A DNA stretch of 37,398 nucleotides from the NCBI GenBank assembly GCA_035536315.1, contig DATLOJ010000022.1:1-37398 (forward strand), read 5' to 3'. Both the position numbers and the translations under genes were made by a program. The stretch's first letter is position 1. The number at the start of each line of letters is the position of its first letter. Positions 15,308 to 23,211 of the stretch are shown in pieces. The DNA comes from DATLOJ01 sp035536315. Lineage in GTDB: Bacteria > Actinomycetota > CADDZG01 > JAHWKV01. The notes under the pieces were generated by a model. It was given only the letters and a program-made list of their open reading frames with translations, searched no databases and was not told the DNA's origin.

Positions 15308-15810
15308 GCATCATCAAAGATCTTGATTATCAGCCGCTAGCTGACGAGTCCGATCCAGACGACTATCGGCCCAACTCGCAGTGGGCTCTGGTCATTGATC
15401 CCCGTAACGACGCTGCCGGTTTTGTCGAGAGCCTCGCCTTGTTGTTCGAACGAATGGCGCCCGGTGACCGGATCCCTCTCCACACTCACTCGATCGATGA
15501 GGTTATCGTCATCGACGAAGGCCAGGGTGAAGTCACGGTAGGCAACGATCTGAAGAGTGTGAGTTCCGGAACCGTAGTGTTTGTTCCTGCTGGGACGCCT
15601 CATGGGACGCGCAACCTTGGCGATGGCGTACTTAAGCTCCATGCGGTTTTCCCTTCCCAGGAGATCCCAATCCGTTATCTGGAGCGGAACCCTGCCCCCG
15701 GAACCGCAGGAGCACCTCCGCAGCCGCCTTTCTCATTACGCCTCCGCGAGCTGCTGGAGGGAGATCCGGCCAAAGCGATTGTTCCTACCGAGATCGGTAG
15801 TGGCCAGTAG
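15304..15810 (+). CDS. Cupin-domain protein
   Basis: 168 residues with a single conserved beta-barrel cupin at about residues 45-125: PGDRIPLHTHSIDEVIVIDEG gives motif 1 with two His and one Glu, and GTPHGTRNLGDG gives motif 2 with the third His. It would bind a divalent metal; cupins of this size are dioxygenases, isomerases or ligand sensors. It is translationally coupled to the VOC gene, suggesting the two metal-chelating proteins act on related substrates. Confidence 0.85.
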   Translation: MSIIKDLDYQPLADESDPDDYRPNSQWALVIDPRNDAAGFVESLALLFERMAPGDRIPLHTHSIDEVIVIDEGQGEVTVGNDLKSVSSGTVVFVPAGTPHGTRNLGDGVLKLHAVFPSQEIPIRYLERNPAPGTAGAPPQPPFSLRLRELLEGDPAKAIVPTEIGSGQ

Positions 15811-15899
15811 TGCTGTGTCTAAACACTAGTTAAACAGTCAATTGAGAGGAGGAATCTCCCTCAGCCCGCCTAACTGGCGGCAGGAACCGACCGCCTACG

Positions 15900-15973
15900 G
15901 CTCTACTGGGCCAGCCAGCTTCACGATCGTCGGCCCGGACGGGAACACGATCCTGTTCGATCAGCACGTTTAG
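15900..15973 (+). pseudogene. Remnant of a duplicated VOC gene, 3' end only
   Basis: Bases 15900-15969 match the VOC gene tail at 15216-15285 at 64 of 70 positions; all six differences are transitions. In frame it reads GPASFTIVGPDGNTILFDQ-HV and ends at TAG 15971-15973, just as a VOC protein would. No homology extends upstream of 15900, so only the last 24 or so codons of a former tandem copy remain. The 388-bp gap 15811-16198 otherwise contains a GAACC/GGTTC hairpin (about 15999-16012) and the short leader frame at 16098. Confidence 0.75.
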
Positions 15974-16097
15974 GCTTCTCGCCGTACACTTAAAGTTGGA
16001 ACCAAGAGGTTCATTAACGTGTAGGTGGGAGGACGGTCGCCGATCGTCCCCGTACCAGGAACGACGTCGCCTCTCCACTGTTCGAGAGGAAAGCGTC

Positions 16098-16154
16098 ATG
16101 CCCCCCCTCCCTCTGCCTCAACCAACGATATCGGCGGCCCGAGCAGGCCTTTGA
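16098..16154 (+). CDS. Possible 18-codon leader peptide
   Basis: ATG at 16098 follows a strong ribosome site (GAGAGGAAAG). The frame encodes a Pro/Leu-rich peptide (MPPLPLPQPTISAARAGL) and stops at 16152-16154, 44 bp before the start of the GGDEF-EAL gene. Proline runs slow ribosomes, so this could be a regulatory leader; equally it may be a chance frame. Confidence 0.3.
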   Translation: MPPLPLPQPTISAARAGL

Positions 16155-16198
16155 GTGATCCTGGACCCCTTCGGGCGAACTTGCCAGCAGAGGGTTGG

Positions 16199-18283
16199 GT
16201 GAACAACTCCTCGATCAATCGCCTCCTTCTCATCGAAGACGATCCTGCCTTCGCCGCTCTCTTGCGAGACATGTTCAAGGCAGACGGAGTAGACCCCATC
16301 CAGATGATGAACATCGGGTGCATGCGTGAGGCTGAGACGTACCTCAGCGAGAACGAAGTGGACATCATCCTGCTGGATCTGAGCCTTCCCGACGCGCGTG
16401 GCCTGGAAGCGGTCCGGCGTGCACACGCTGCGGCCCCTCGCGTGCCGCTGGTGGTTCTAGCGGAGCAGGATGACGACTCGCTGGCCGAAGCGATGCACGA
16501 GGGCGCGCAGGACTATCTGTTTAAGGGAGAAATCGAACCGCGTGGTCTGATGCGGGCACTGCGTTATGCGGTGGAGCGCAAAGCGCTGCAGACCGAGCTA
16601 TTTGAAACGAATGAGCGCGCGCAAGTGACTCTCAACTCCATCGGAGATGCCGTTGCATGCACGGACAGCTCCGGAAGGATCACGTTTCTCAATAGAGCCG
16701 CCGAGACGCTCACGGGATGGTCCCTGCAAGAAGCGATCGGCAGGCTCGCTGCAGAGGTGATCAGCCTGCGCAATCAACCGCGGGCAGGGGAGCCGCGCTC
16801 GACCGGGTGGGACGGGTCGGATGGACGAGAAGAGAGCCTGGAGTCCACTTCTGTATTGGTCCGCCGCGACGGGATAGAAGTGCCCATCGAGGAGTCATTG
16901 GCGCCTATCCACGACGACGAAGGACTTCAAAACGGATCGGTTCTGGTCTTTCGAGACGTTAGTGCTGCGCGCTGGATGAACATGCAGATGCTTCACTCCA
17001 CGCAGCACGACCTGCTGACAGGACTTCCCAACCGTTTTCTGCTCAACGACCGCATAACGCAGGCGATTGCTTCCGCCTCACGTAGCGGCCGGAACATGGC
17101 GATCCTGTTTCTCGATCTCGACGGGTTCAAGCACATCAACGACTCCCTCGGCCACCTCACCGGGGACAAGCTCCTACAGTCGGTGGCAGCTCGACTTACC
17201 GCGACTGTTCGACCTTCCGACACGGTGAGTCGTCAAGGCGGTGACGAGTTTGTGATCTTGTTGGCCGACGGCGGAACCTGGAACGGAGCGGCAGCCACAG
17301 CAACGCGGGTCCTGGCTGCCATCGCGGAGCCACACTCGATCGACGGAACCAATCTGCATATAACGACGAGCATCGGAATTCGGGTTTTCGAGGACGAAGA
17401 GACGGACGCCGAGACTCTGATCATGAACGCAGATGCCGCGATGTACTACGCAAAAGGCAAAGGACGTCAGAGTTTCCAGCACTTCAAGCCTGTGATGAGC
17501 GTTCGGGCCGTCGAGCGGCACACCATAGAGGCAGGGCTTCACGGTGCTTTGGGTAATGATGAGTTCGCAATCCACTATCAACCCAAGATGCATTTGGCCA
17601 GCGGTCTCATCACGGGCGCAGAGGCATTGGTTCGGTGGAACGGGCCGTCCGGCGACCCGGTCTCTCCCGCCACATTCATTCCCGTAGCAGAGGACAGCGG
17701 CTTAATCGTTCCGATTGGGCGGTGGGTATTGCGCGCGGCGTGCACGCAGTGGCAGAGGTGGATTTCGGAGGGGTTGGCTGTCGGCACCCTGGCCGTTAAC
17801 GTCTCTGCGCTAGAACTGCAAAACGACGGATTCCTGGACGGCTTGAGGACGATCCTTCAAGACACGGGCCTCGACCCGGAGCGTTTGGAGATCGAATTGA
17901 CTGAGAGCGCCCTGATCGGAACAACTTCTGAGACTGTGGCCATGCTGGCTTCGATCAAGGACATGGGCGTCAGCATCGCCATCGACGACTTCGGCACCGG
18001 GTATTCGAGTCTTCGGTATCTTCGGCAGTTCCCCGTCGACACCTTGAAGATCGACCAGTCGTTCGTGGGACAGATCACCGACAAGGAGCAATCCACCATC
18101 GTGACTGCGGTCATCAGCGTTGCGCACGGACTGGGACTCAATGTGGTTGCGGAAGGTGTTGAGACCACGGCGCAACTCAAGTTCTTGCAGGATCACCGAT
18201 GTGATCAGGGACAGGGCTACCACTTCAGCCGGCCCATGCCCGCGGAAAGTTTCGTCTTGCTGCCCTGTGTGAGCAGCGTCTGA
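16199..18283 (+). CDS. Receiver-PAS-GGDEF-EAL protein (c-di-GMP turnover)
   Basis: 694 residues from the GTG at 16199, preceded by AGAGGG. An open frame extends to 16025, but its first 58 codons are Pro/Arg-rich and unlike a domain. Order: receiver domain (residues 7-125; acidic pair in LLLIEDD, phospho-acceptor Asp60, conserved Lys in LFKG); PAS (about 140-260); GGDEF with RQGGDEF at 345-351; EAL with EAL at 475-477, DDFGTGYSS from 596 and NVVAEGVET. Both catalytic signatures are intact, so it may make and degrade cyclic di-GMP. The receiver has Ala where Thr/Ser normally follows strand 4 (VVLAEQDD). There is no adjacent kinase and no membrane segment. Confidence 0.92.
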   Translation: MNNSSINRLLLIEDDPAFAALLRDMFKADGVDPIQMMNIGCMREAETYLSENEVDIILLDLSLPDARGLEAVRRAHAAAPRVPLVVLAEQDDDSLAEAMHEGAQDYLFKGEIEPRGLMRALRYAVERKALQTELFETNERAQVTLNSIGDAVACTDSSGRITFLNRAAETLTGWSLQEAIGRLAAEVISLRNQPRAGEPRSTGWDGSDGREESLESTSVLVRRDGIEVPIEESLAPIHDDEGLQNGSVLVFRDVSAARWMNMQMLHSTQHDLLTGLPNRFLLNDRITQAIASASRSGRNMAILFLDLDGFKHINDSLGHLTGDKLLQSVAARLTATVRPSDTVSRQGGDEFVILLADGGTWNGAAATATRVLAAIAEPHSIDGTNLHITTSIGIRVFEDEETDAETLIMNADAAMYYAKGKGRQSFQHFKPVMSVRAVERHTIEAGLHGALGNDEFAIHYQPKMHLASGLITGAEALVRWNGPSGDPVSPATFIPVAEDSGLIVPIGRWVLRAACTQWQRWISEGLAVGTLAVNVSALELQNDGFLDGLRTILQDTGLDPERLEIELTESALIGTTSETVAMLASIKDMGVSIAIDDFGTGYSSLRYLRQFPVDTLKIDQSFVGQITDKEQSTIVTAVISVAHGLGLNVVAEGVETTAQLKFLQDHRCDQGQGYHFSRPMPAESFVLLPCVSSV

Positions 18284-18287
18284 GGCG

Positions 18288-18315
18288 CGATCGCCGATCC
18301 GGACGGAAACGCGAC
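18288..18315 (+). pseudogene. Short sequence resembling the VOC tail again
   Basis: Immediately after the GGDEF-EAL stop, 28 bp match the VOC remnant segment starting at 15924 at 22 positions; all differences are transitions, and the frame reads IADPDGN. It may be a second, more decayed VOC tail or chance similarity of a common motif. The rest of the 115-bp gap (18284-18398) has no gene. Confidence 0.3.
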
Positions 18316-18386
18316 TGATTGGTCAGCTCTTGTAGAGCATGTCTTTCCCACGGGGGTACATCGCTCACGCCGACGGCGAGTGCGAT

Positions 18387-18392
18387 TAGCAT
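18387..18392 (+). promoter_or_regulatory. -10 hexamer of a leaderless promoter
   Basis: TAGCAT ends 6 nt before the ATG at 18399; no ribosome site is present there. Confidence 0.35.
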
Positions 18393-18398
18393 GAGTCG

Positions 18399-19085
18399 AT
18401 GAGCTGGGACGAGGCCTTCGCAGTTCGGTACGAAGAGTGGTCGGCCCACATGACCGAGGACATTCCGTTCTATATCGACCTTGCGCGTCAAGCGGAAGGA
18501 ACTCTGGTCGAGCTTGCAATAGGCAACGGCCGGGTGGCCATCCCCGTGGCACAGGCGACCGGGAAGCGCATCATCGGCATCGACTCTTCTCCGGCGATGC
18601 TCGAACAAGCCCGTTCTAATGCCGCTGAAGCCGGTGTCGAGCTGGACCTGCGGCTTGGAGACATGGCCGACTTCAGTCTGGATGAGCCAGCGGCTCTCAT
18701 CTACTGCCCCGCCCGGGCGTTACTTCACCTGCCGACATGGGCAGACCGCCGTCGGTGCTTCGAGAGTGTTGCCGCCTCACTGCCGCCGGGTGGAAAGTTC
18801 GCGTGGAACGCTTTTGCCTTCGACCACAATGTCGCCGCCCGGCTAGAGGGCCGGCAACAGGAAAAGCCGGTGTCGCACACGATCCGTCACTCTGTGGTCG
18901 ACAACCGGATAGACATCGCTCTCGAAGGAGGGGAAAAGAGCTCCCTTTGGTGGGCGACGAAGAACGAATGGCTGGGACTAATCGATGTCGCAGGCTTCGA
19001 GTTAGAGGCACTGCACGGAGGTTTCGCGGGTGAGCCGCTTTCCGATGAAAACGGGGAGTACGTCTTTGTGGTCCGCCGCCCATGA
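18399..19085 (+). CDS. Class I SAM-dependent methyltransferase
   Basis: 228 residues. Motif I is VELAIGNGRVAIPVA (about 35-49), followed by GIDSSPAMLEQAR with an acidic residue positioned to bind the ribose of SAM, and DMADFSL. This is the Methyltransf_25/11-like layout used by many small-molecule methyltransferases, and the substrate cannot be told. The ATG at 18399 appears to be leaderless. It stands alone between the GGDEF-EAL gene and an unrecognised gene. The 142 bp after it (19086-19227) show no gene. Confidence 0.85.
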   Translation: MSWDEAFAVRYEEWSAHMTEDIPFYIDLARQAEGTLVELAIGNGRVAIPVAQATGKRIIGIDSSPAMLEQARSNAAEAGVELDLRLGDMADFSLDEPAALIYCPARALLHLPTWADRRRCFESVAASLPPGGKFAWNAFAFDHNVAARLEGRQQEKPVSHTIRHSVVDNRIDIALEGGEKSSLWWATKNEWLGLIDVAGFELEALHGGFAGEPLSDENGEYVFVVRRP

Positions 19086-19227
19086 AGGACCCGTGCAAGC
19101 CGCAAGTAATGAGCCCTACCAGTCAAACCGGGGCCCGCAGATCACCCAAATGATCTCGTCACCAAACGGGCAATACGGGTCAAAGCCGCGGGGCTAACGC
19201 CACCAACACAGTGAGTAAGGCCTCCCG

Positions 19228-20109
19228 TTGAACTGGTACCGAGGGATTCCTTCAGTCACCGATGTAGTCGAATGTGGCGGCGCCTTTCACCGCATCACGT
19301 GGCGACGAGGATCGCTAACTGCCCTCGATCACGATGTTGATGCCGAGAAGGCCCTCGCTTCTCTCGGTGGGGAGCTCCCTGACTGCATCCAGATTCTCGA
19401 CGCTTGGAGAGCGGGCCGAGAGGACTCCGAAGCTATCGCGGCTCTCATCGAAGATCTCGAAATCCCCAGGAGAAGTGTGCTTGTGCGAAACCTTTCAAAC
19501 CTGGAGCAAACGGTTTCCAACATGCTGGCGCAGGTCCCTGCCAGTCACCCTTCAGTGCGCAGAATGCACGAAACCATCAAGCGAGCACAACAACATCTTC
19601 GTTTGGTCACGTTGCCAAGAGGCCTAAAGCAGCGGCTCGAGATCGAGATGATGGTGCGCTGCGAGAGGAACTGGAGAACGGATGCGTTGCCGGCAGCAGC
19701 GAGAACTGCCGCTGAAGCCCTTATGGCCAGCCGAGCCAATCCCGAAGTAGAACAGTGCATGAGGACATGGAGACGAATTCCATCCAGGTCGATTATCACC
19801 GTCGAGACCTGGGTGATCGACTCCGGCGACCAGCCAACGTTGATTGGCTGGTTCGGCCCCCACGGAGGTTTCGCCGCGGCAAGCCTTCCGATTTCCTGGC
19901 TGAGGCGAGTTTCGGCGCGGGGACTGGCCCTCGTCGACGGCTGTTTCATTCTCGATATAGAGGAAGGCCAAAGCGTGTACAAGAGGGTGACCGCGGCAAG
20001 ATGGGAACATCAACGCAAGGAGATCGGGGATAAATCCACACCGGTAGTTGGCGACGCCCTTTTGGTTGCTCGAAAATCGGGAGCGAGTCTTCGCTGGCTC
20101 GACGCCTAA
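19228..20109 (+). CDS. Unrecognised protein, DHD/LGG/CIQ family (copy 1)
   Basis: 293 residues, TTG start at 19228 with a weak TAAGG upstream. I do not recognise a named family. The N-terminal module (residues 14-58) contains CGGAFHRITW, LDHD, LASLGGELPDCIQ; a homologous module opens the gene at 36877. A helical middle follows (residues about 85-150), then a beta-rich C-terminal half (ITVETWVIDS, PTLIGWFGPHGGF, GCFILDIEEG). No signal, membrane segment, metal motif or nucleotide-binding loop is evident. The gene stands alone, with 142 bp before it and a convergent acyltransferase 16 bp after it. The conserved DHD and Cys-Ile-Gln hint at a binding surface, but no function can be assigned. Confidence 0.7.
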   Translation: MNWYRGIPSVTDVVECGGAFHRITWRRGSLTALDHDVDAEKALASLGGELPDCIQILDAWRAGREDSEAIAALIEDLEIPRRSVLVRNLSNLEQTVSNMLAQVPASHPSVRRMHETIKRAQQHLRLVTLPRGLKQRLEIEMMVRCERNWRTDALPAAARTAAEALMASRANPEVEQCMRTWRRIPSRSIITVETWVIDSGDQPTLIGWFGPHGGFAAASLPISWLRRVSARGLALVDGCFILDIEEGQSVYKRVTAARWEHQRKEIGDKSTPVVGDALLVARKSGASLRWLDA

Positions 20110-20125
20110 AGGACTGAACCCAGGG

Positions 20126-20869
20126 CTATTCCAGGCCCGCCCCTTGCTCCCTTGGCTTCACCTCTTCCGGCAGAGGAGCCGTCCCGCCGAGATGTGCGGG
20201 CAGCCACCAGAGGTCTGAATCTCCGGCAGGTTGCTGAGGATATTTGGCCTGAGCGTCGGCAAGGAGCGCTCGGATCGAATCCATGAGCCTGTTTGTTGCA
20301 GCGCGGGGATCTTCAGCAGGCGAGACGTTCACCCGCTCACCGATGTTCACGAGGATGGCCACGTTGCGCTGAAAGTTCCGGGGTCTTCCCTTTGTCATCA
20401 GCCGATGAGCCCCCCAAACGGCGACGGGGATGATCGGAGCCCCCGTGGCCTGGCCCATTCGTACGGTGCCGGTCTTCCCGGGGCCGGGTACGAACGACCG
20501 GTTGATCGTGGCCTCGGGGAATGTGCCGACGACCTCGCCGCGCTCTAGGGCTTTTATAGAAAGGTCCAGCGACCTGGCTGGGTCGTGCGTTCTGTCCACC
20601 GGTATGTGCTTCATCCCGCGCATCAGGGGGCCGGAGACCTTGTGATCGAAGACCTCCTTCTTCGCCATGTAACGTACCAGCCGCCCTCTCTTCATAGTCG
20701 CCGACCACGCGGCAAAGACAAAGTCCAGATAGCCGGCGTGGTTTATGGCCAGAATCGCCGGGCCTTCGGCCGGAACGTTTTCCGCGCCGTGCGTCTGCAC
20801 CTTCCATCCTTTGACGCCGGCGAGCGCGCGGAACCCCCCGATCACGAATCTATAAACGGGCTCTGCCAT
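20126..20869 (-). CDS. plsC: 1-acyl-sn-glycerol-3-phosphate acyltransferase (PlsC family)
   Basis: 247 residues from the ATG at 20869. An upstream in-frame ATG at 20911 has no ribosome site. The catalytic NHxxxxD block is NHAGYLD with His44 and Asp49; block III FPEATINRSF and the PIIPVAVWG block also match. It transfers an acyl chain to the sn-2 position of lysophosphatidic acid in membrane phospholipid synthesis, or to a related acceptor. Actinobacteria have several PlsC paralogues, so the exact acceptor is uncertain. The gene converges with the unrecognised gene and may be cotranscribed with the DinB-like gene at 20919. Confidence 0.88.
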   Translation of the reverse strand: MAEPVYRFVIGGFRALAGVKGWKVQTHGAENVPAEGPAILAINHAGYLDFVFAAWSATMKRGRLVRYMAKKEVFDHKVSGPLMRGMKHIPVDRTHDPARSLDLSIKALERGEVVGTFPEATINRSFVPGPGKTGTVRMGQATGAPIIPVAVWGAHRLMTKGRPRNFQRNVAILVNIGERVNVSPAEDPRAATNRLMDSIRALLADAQAKYPQQPAGDSDLWWLPAHLGGTAPLPEEVKPREQGAGLE

Positions 20870-20918
20870 GCCTAGACCCTTACCTCGCTTCTCTCCGGAG
20901 TTGTTTCCCATAGTGGCA

Positions 20919-21467
20919 TCAACTCTGGGAACCGGTATTGCCTCCTGCGGTGCCGGCCGTCAGGCACGAGACAACCGACTCGATCTCTCCCCGGTGCTCC
21001 GCTTCGTGCTGAGACAGGTGGTGCAATACCCAGGCCGGAGACACATGGTAACGGGGAAGGCTCCGCGGGCGATGAAAGTCCTCGAGAGTCATTCCACTGA
21101 GCTTCTCGAGAAACGTATCTCTGATCGCGTTCAGCTGAGCGATGTGTTCTTCAAGGGATCGCCCCTGGACAGAAGTGAGTACTCCGGCTTCGTCCCGATC
21201 CTGGAGTGAAAGCAGCGTCCCGATTTCCGCGGAGAAGGGCTCTTCCAAAATCTCTGTAAACAGCCAGTCCGCTTCGATGAGACCCAAGTGATAGAGGATC
21301 GTGCCGATGGTGTTGTCGGTGGATGCCCGATCAACAAACTCAGACGGGATCTCTCCAAGAAGACGAATTGTTCTTCTTCGGGAGTCTTGCATTCTCCACA
21401 AAGCCGCTCCAATCTCGGCTTCGTAGCCAGGAAGTTGTTGGGCCTCGAGGGTGGGTATATCCGCCAC
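20919..21467 (-). CDS. DinB-like metal-binding protein
   Basis: 182 residues starting with GTG at 21467 (AAGG upstream). Four-helix DinB/YfiT-type fold with three candidate metal His: YHLG near residue 79, then HHLSQHEAEHRGEI near 148-161. Members of this superfamily are thiol-dependent S-transferases (bacillithiol, mycothiol) or unknown; this one has the DinB layout in which the His ligands lie in helices 2 and 4. It is divergent from a second DinB-like gene; a perfect 18-bp palindrome lies between them. Confidence 0.82.
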   Translation of the reverse strand: MADIPTLEAQQLPGYEAEIGAALWRMQDSRRRTIRLLGEIPSEFVDRASTDNTIGTILYHLGLIEADWLFTEILEEPFSAEIGTLLSLQDRDEAGVLTSVQGRSLEEHIAQLNAIRDTFLEKLSGMTLEDFHRPRSLPRYHVSPAWVLHHLSQHEAEHRGEIESVVSCLTAGTAGGNTGSQS

Positions 21468-21508
21468 AAAGGCACCTTACTTTCTAAAGCCGAGTTGGTG
21501 CGATCATT

Positions 21509-21526
21509 TCGCTCGTTAACGAGCGA
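21509..21526. promoter_or_regulatory. Perfect 18-bp palindrome, candidate shared operator
   Basis: TCGCTCGTTAACGAGCGA is symmetrical throughout and lies in the 70-bp gap between two divergent DinB-like genes. CGATCAT flanks it at 21501-21507 and again at 21524-21530. GAGCGATCA (21521-21529) recurs at 21544-21552, 23 bp away. The arrangement is typical of a dimeric repressor such as TetR or MarR; no such gene is adjacent. Confidence 0.55.
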
Positions 21527-21537
21527 TCATGTAGAGC

Positions 21538-22068
21538 GTGGGCGAGCGATCAAGTCGGGACGTGAGCGACTTTCCGGCCCCCGGCGAAGCCGTGGGCCTC
21601 ATTCAGAAGCACGCGCAGGAGTTCGAGGATCTAGTCCAACAGTTCCCGGAGAACGTCGCGACGCAGCGCGGGGTGGTTGGCGGCGACTGGTCCGTAAGTG
21701 ATCTCGTCGGCCACATCGAAACCTGGGAAGAGGCGGCCTTAAGGACCATCGAGAGATGGCCGAAGGATCCCGGCAACCCGCAGTGGCAGGCCATCGACGA
21801 ATTCAACGCGCAAAATGTCGAGGCCAAGCGCGCCAGGAGCTGGCAGGAGAACTGGTCCAGCTACCAGGACACTCACAAGCGACTGATCGACGCAGTCGCG
21901 TCGATTCCAGAGGGAGAATGGAACTCTGTGATGGAAGGGGCCGAGGACCCTCGGACTCTTGGCCAGCGAGTCGGTGGAAATCTAGCCGCACCAAAGATGC
22001 CATTCGGTCACGTGACCGCGCATCTCGACGACCTGCGCGCCGCGGTAGCAGGACTACGGGACTCCTAG
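21538..22068 (+). CDS. DinB-like / mycothiol maleylpyruvate isomerase-like protein
   Basis: 176 residues from the GTG at 21538; an in-frame GTG at 21562 is equally possible, as neither has a strong ribosome site. GGDWSVSDLVGHIETWEEAA (48-67) with its first His, and the C-terminal GHVTAHLDDLR with two more His, give the three metal ligands of the MDMPI/DinB_2 fold. The family transfers mycothiol or handles thiol adducts in actinobacteria; the substrate is unknown. Its stop shares the tetranucleotide CTAG (22065-22068) with the stop of the convergent kinase gene. Confidence 0.82.
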   Translation: MGERSSRDVSDFPAPGEAVGLIQKHAQEFEDLVQQFPENVATQRGVVGGDWSVSDLVGHIETWEEAALRTIERWPKDPGNPQWQAIDEFNAQNVEAKRARSWQENWSSYQDTHKRLIDAVASIPEGEWNSVMEGAEDPRTLGQRVGGNLAAPKMPFGHVTAHLDDLRAAVAGLRDS

Positions 22069-22640
22069 CCCCGCACCTTCTCGCCTGCCAGCTCTTTCAA
22101 GAAGGCCTCGACCTCACGAGTGGAGCGAAGACGAACCACGCGGGCCTGGGGAGCCGTGCCGATTCTTGCAAGCGTCTTTCCGGGTTCGCTGCGCTGCACC
22201 TTCAACCACCAGAGCAGGAGTGAGTCCTTGTCGAAGAAAGTGCTCCTAAAGGTCTCTCTGTTCCCGTGCCATAAGGTGTGCCGCCGAATGATTCGGCCAA
22301 GTGTTCTGCGGAACAGTCGAAACAGCGTTGTGTGTTTGGGAAGGTCCAGGAATACGATCATGTCCGCCTGCTTCCACGTTAGGTCGTGTAGCCGCCCGTA
22401 GTAGTTGCCGCATGCAACCCATCTGCCGTCGGATGCCGCATCCTGAAACAGGTCACGAAATAGTTCGGTCGTCTTTTGCGTCCAGTTCGGCCCCCAGAAC
22501 AGCTCGTCGAGCTCGATGTAGGGAAGGCCGAGAATTGAGCTGATCCTGCGCGCCATCGTCGTCTTGCCCGCATTGGTGATGCCGACCACGAGGATCTTGC
22601 CGGGCTTGTCTGCGCTCAGGTCTTGAATGCTTTCTCCCAC
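22065..22640 (-). CDS. P-loop kinase-like protein (FlaR / adenylate-kinase-like)
   Basis: 191 residues from a GTG at 22640, preceded by GAGGAGGGGG on the minus strand. Walker A is GITNAGKTT (20-28); the rest matches the small P-loop family annotated as DNA topology modulation protein FlaR or adenylate-kinase-like (LPYIELDELFWGPNW, then WVACGNY, DMIVFLDLP, basic lid RLFRRTLGRIIRR). It probably phosphorylates a small molecule; the topology name is historical. It overlaps the end of the lipoprotein gene by 25 bp in the same direction, so the two are cotranscribed. Confidence 0.8.
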   Translation of the reverse strand: MGESIQDLSADKPGKILVVGITNAGKTTMARRISSILGLPYIELDELFWGPNWTQKTTELFRDLFQDAASDGRWVACGNYYGRLHDLTWKQADMIVFLDLPKHTTLFRLFRRTLGRIIRRHTLWHGNRETFRSTFFDKDSLLLWWLKVQRSEPGKTLARIGTAPQARVVRLRSTREVEAFLKELAGEKVRG

Positions 22641-23149
22641 TCGGCCCCCTCCTCATGGCTCCAACCTCGGGTGAATCCGCAGGTCCCCACAAAGGCTCCC
22701 TGTCCGGAGACCAGGTAGCGGGATCCCACGGTTAGGTCAGGACCTTCCGTGATCGGAACGGAGTCTTCTGTTCTCGGCAGAGTCGATTGCAAAGTCAGCT
22801 CCGTTGCTCCGCCGCCCTTGTACCACTCGTTGATGCTGAACACTGCGGTCCCCATCCGGCCTGCCGGGTTTGCCGGGTCAGTCCTCTCGCCGATTTCAGT
22901 CACGAGGCCGTCGAATGCGAACTGCTTTTCTTTGAGAGCCGTCAGCGAGTAGGCAGGATTACAACGGGCCGACGCTTCTGCAGCGCGCGGTTCGGTTGGG
23001 GCGGGAGAATCTGTTACGGGGGAGGGGCTACCGGATTTCGACTGACTACGCGCCCCCGGGTCATTTTTGCCCCCGCATGAGGAGCCCAACACGGCCGCAA
23101 GCAGCACAACAACCACACGCTTTACCGCACGATGCTTGCTTTGTGCCAT
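22616..23149 (-). CDS. Secreted lipoprotein with an NTR/TIMP-like domain
   Basis: 177 residues from the ATG at 23149 (ribosome site AAGGAA). The N-terminus is basic, then hydrophobic (KRVVVVLLAAVLGSSC), with Cys29 as probable lipidation site; Leu sits at -4 rather than -3, so the lipobox is imperfect. A Ser/Pro-rich linker follows. The folded part (from about residue 65) with FDGLVTEIG, AVFSINEWYKG, VGSRYLVSG and two Cys resembles the bacterial NTR-like beta-barrels. Role unknown. A frame extending to 23194 lacks the signal start. Confidence 0.65.
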   Translation of the reverse strand: MAQSKHRAVKRVVVVLLAAVLGSSCGGKNDPGARSQSKSGSPSPVTDSPAPTEPRAAEASARCNPAYSLTALKEKQFAFDGLVTEIGERTDPANPAGRMGTAVFSINEWYKGGGATELTLQSTLPRTEDSVPITEGPDLTVGSRYLVSGQGAFVGTCGFTRGWSHEEGAEWEKAFKT

Positions 23150-23211
23150 CGGAGGTTCCTTGCGAAAGCCGGGAGCCAGAAGAACGCGAAGCATAAGTGC
23201 AAGCTCATCAG

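Noticed and set aside
15830..16099. Minus-strand reading frame of 89 codons in the VOC remnant region
   Set aside because: Its recognisable part is simply the reverse of the VOC tail, as also seen opposite the intact VOC gene.
18306..18350. tRNA-like stretch (GCTC-TTGTA-GAGC followed by a CCC-containing arm)
   Set aside because: The loop is too short for a D arm, and there is no T arm with GTTCRA nor a closing acceptor stem.
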